Assembly: GCF_001625215.2 (NCBI RefSeq)
Contig: NC_030386.2
Location: 40,456,796-40,520,795 of the forward strand
DNA length: 64,000 bases
Direction: 5' to 3'
DNA from: Daucus carota subsp. sativus
Lineage: Eukaryota; Streptophyta; Magnoliopsida; Apiales; Apiaceae
Each line of letters begins with the position of its first letter. Position 1 is the first letter of the stretch. Both the position numbers and the translations under genes were made by a program. Shown piece after piece: positions 62,819 through 64,000 of the stretch. The notes beneath the pieces were generated by a model. It did no database searches, was not told the origin of the DNA, and saw nothing but the letters and a program-made list of their open reading frames with translations.

Positions 62819-63800
62819 TTCAGAATTTTTAATCGCCTGTAACAAAGACAGTGTTAGCAATATATGTACTTACTCTTAAGATAATTGTCAACTAAAGACA
62901 TAATTTACCTATATGCTATATAAAGAGTAACTACAAGTCCTTGCAAAGAAGAAAACTTACCAAGTTTAATTTAATGTGGAAAGTAAGCTAATTCATGGAA
63001 CTGACCAATAAGATATCAAAACTAAATTAGATTTGCTGACATTTATGCACAACACTTTCTATCCAATCTCCAAATTAAACCTCAACTTCAGTATCTCCTG
63101 CCACATTTTCCCCAATCTAACCTAAATACATCTTTCTCCACCTATAAACTTCTAATTAATCCGTGGCAATATAACCAAAGAAAGTGTTAAAGCGCAAATT
63201 ATATTGAACCAAAGTTACAAAATAAGAATGTGTATACCTCAAAAAGAATGTTGATCCAGAAGAAGCGGGGGCTGCCAACTGATGATAGATAATATAAAGA
63301 TTACGCCTTTATTTTGGTAAATTAATGATAGCTTTAGCCTGCACAAAGAATTGAAATTCAAAAAAATCCCACAAACCCTCGTGAAATCCAAGTCAAAAAT
63401 TACGAGTATACAATTTAGGAAAGGAATATAGGTGGATGAGAACATTGTGCAATGATCAAATACAGATTTTATAAGCTTGATATACAAATCAATCACCGAA
63501 CAAATATACAGACCACCACATATACAAATTAAACTATCAAAATCTCAAATAAATTCACATATCTAAGCTGCAAGATTGCATTTAAAGCGAAGCTAGAACA
63601 AAATCTACCGGGGAGAGAGACTTACAAGATCTGAGGCAGAAGACGAAGAGACCCGATGGAAAAAGCGGGTAGAAGCAAAGGGATTGAGGTGAGGTTAGTA
63701 AAAAGTCATTTAATTTTGCCTCGGGAGATGAGATGGAGACGGAGATGAAACTAGTAAAACAATAACCAGATGGGACTTGGGAGGTGATGATAAAACACAA
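62819..63800 (-). other. 5' UTR exons, introns and promoter of the MBD gene
   Basis: Splice signals on the minus strand suggest a first non-coding exon ending near 63624 (ATCTT then GTAAGT), a small non-coding exon at about 63240-63273 (GGCAG acceptor, GAG then GTATAC donor), and an acceptor TTACAG before 62836. Open frames in this stretch are fragments of these leaders. Confidence 0.5.
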
Positions 63801-64000
63801 CATTCATTTCTACCGGACATACATTTATATACACGCGCCTTAATTACTCTTAAGGAGATTATTTATATTTTCTTTCATGTCCCTTTTGTAGGATTTTTTT
63901 TTTGACTAATATGGCTTATAGCCTTACAAAGTGAATATTTGTTCGAAGATATTCTCGGGGTGAGCTAGAGGGACGACAGAGGATAAACCCTTAACCACTG

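Overview
This is nuclear DNA from a flowering plant, a eudicot. The genes are split by GT-AG introns, the spacers are AT-rich and packed with plant-type transposons, and every recognisable protein is closest to a known Arabidopsis family. The exact species cannot be read from the sequence. An asterid is plausible from the general character of the genes and repeats, but this is only an impression.

Gene layout, left to right: a short AT-hook protein (3495-3905, +); an SPL9/SPL15-type SBP-box transcription factor with an intact miR156 target site (14241-18129, +); a STRUBBELIG-receptor-family leucine-rich-repeat receptor with a degenerate kinase (20161-25260, +); two tandem, almost identical FTIP3/4-type MCTP proteins, each with three C2 domains and an intronless CDS (26497-28827 and 32182-34512, +); a TGA9/TGA10-type bZIP factor (39658-44393, +); cytosolic ribosomal protein eL6 (48468-50046, +); an FTIP1-type MCTP (55650-58019, -); and a CW zinc finger plus methyl-CpG-binding-domain protein of the MBD2 type (60868-62818, -).

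The gene order looks ancestral. In Arabidopsis, as I remember the locus numbers, SRF2, TGA10 and FTIP1 are near neighbours on chromosome 5, while SPL15 and FTIP3 are near neighbours on chromosome 3. Here both sets lie together. Several of these genes act in shoot and flower development: SPL9/15 in the miR156 phase-change pathway, FTIP1 in florigen transport, FTIP3/4 in meristem maintenance, TGA9/10 in anthers, and the SRF/MCTP families in cell-to-cell signalling. They are separate transcription units, not an operon-like system.

The spacers hold well-delimited mobile elements. These are a 1,024-bp solo LTR with a 5-bp target duplication; two Mutator-like elements with long inverted ends and exact 9-bp target duplications, both with cargo-like interiors; a hAT element with an exact 8-bp duplication; four Stowaway-type MITEs; and several other MITEs. 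At 50.6-54.7 kb there is a nested structure: a chloroplast rpoB fragment in the nucleus, bordered by inverted-repeat-like ends, has been split by a young 3.39-kb non-autonomous LTR retroelement.

I did not find a wholly new biological system. The most unusual items are the split plastid fragment, a perfect 70-bp tandem duplication over a splice donor in the TGA10-like gene, the two cargo-carrying Mutator-like elements, and the combined ancestral gene neighbourhood.
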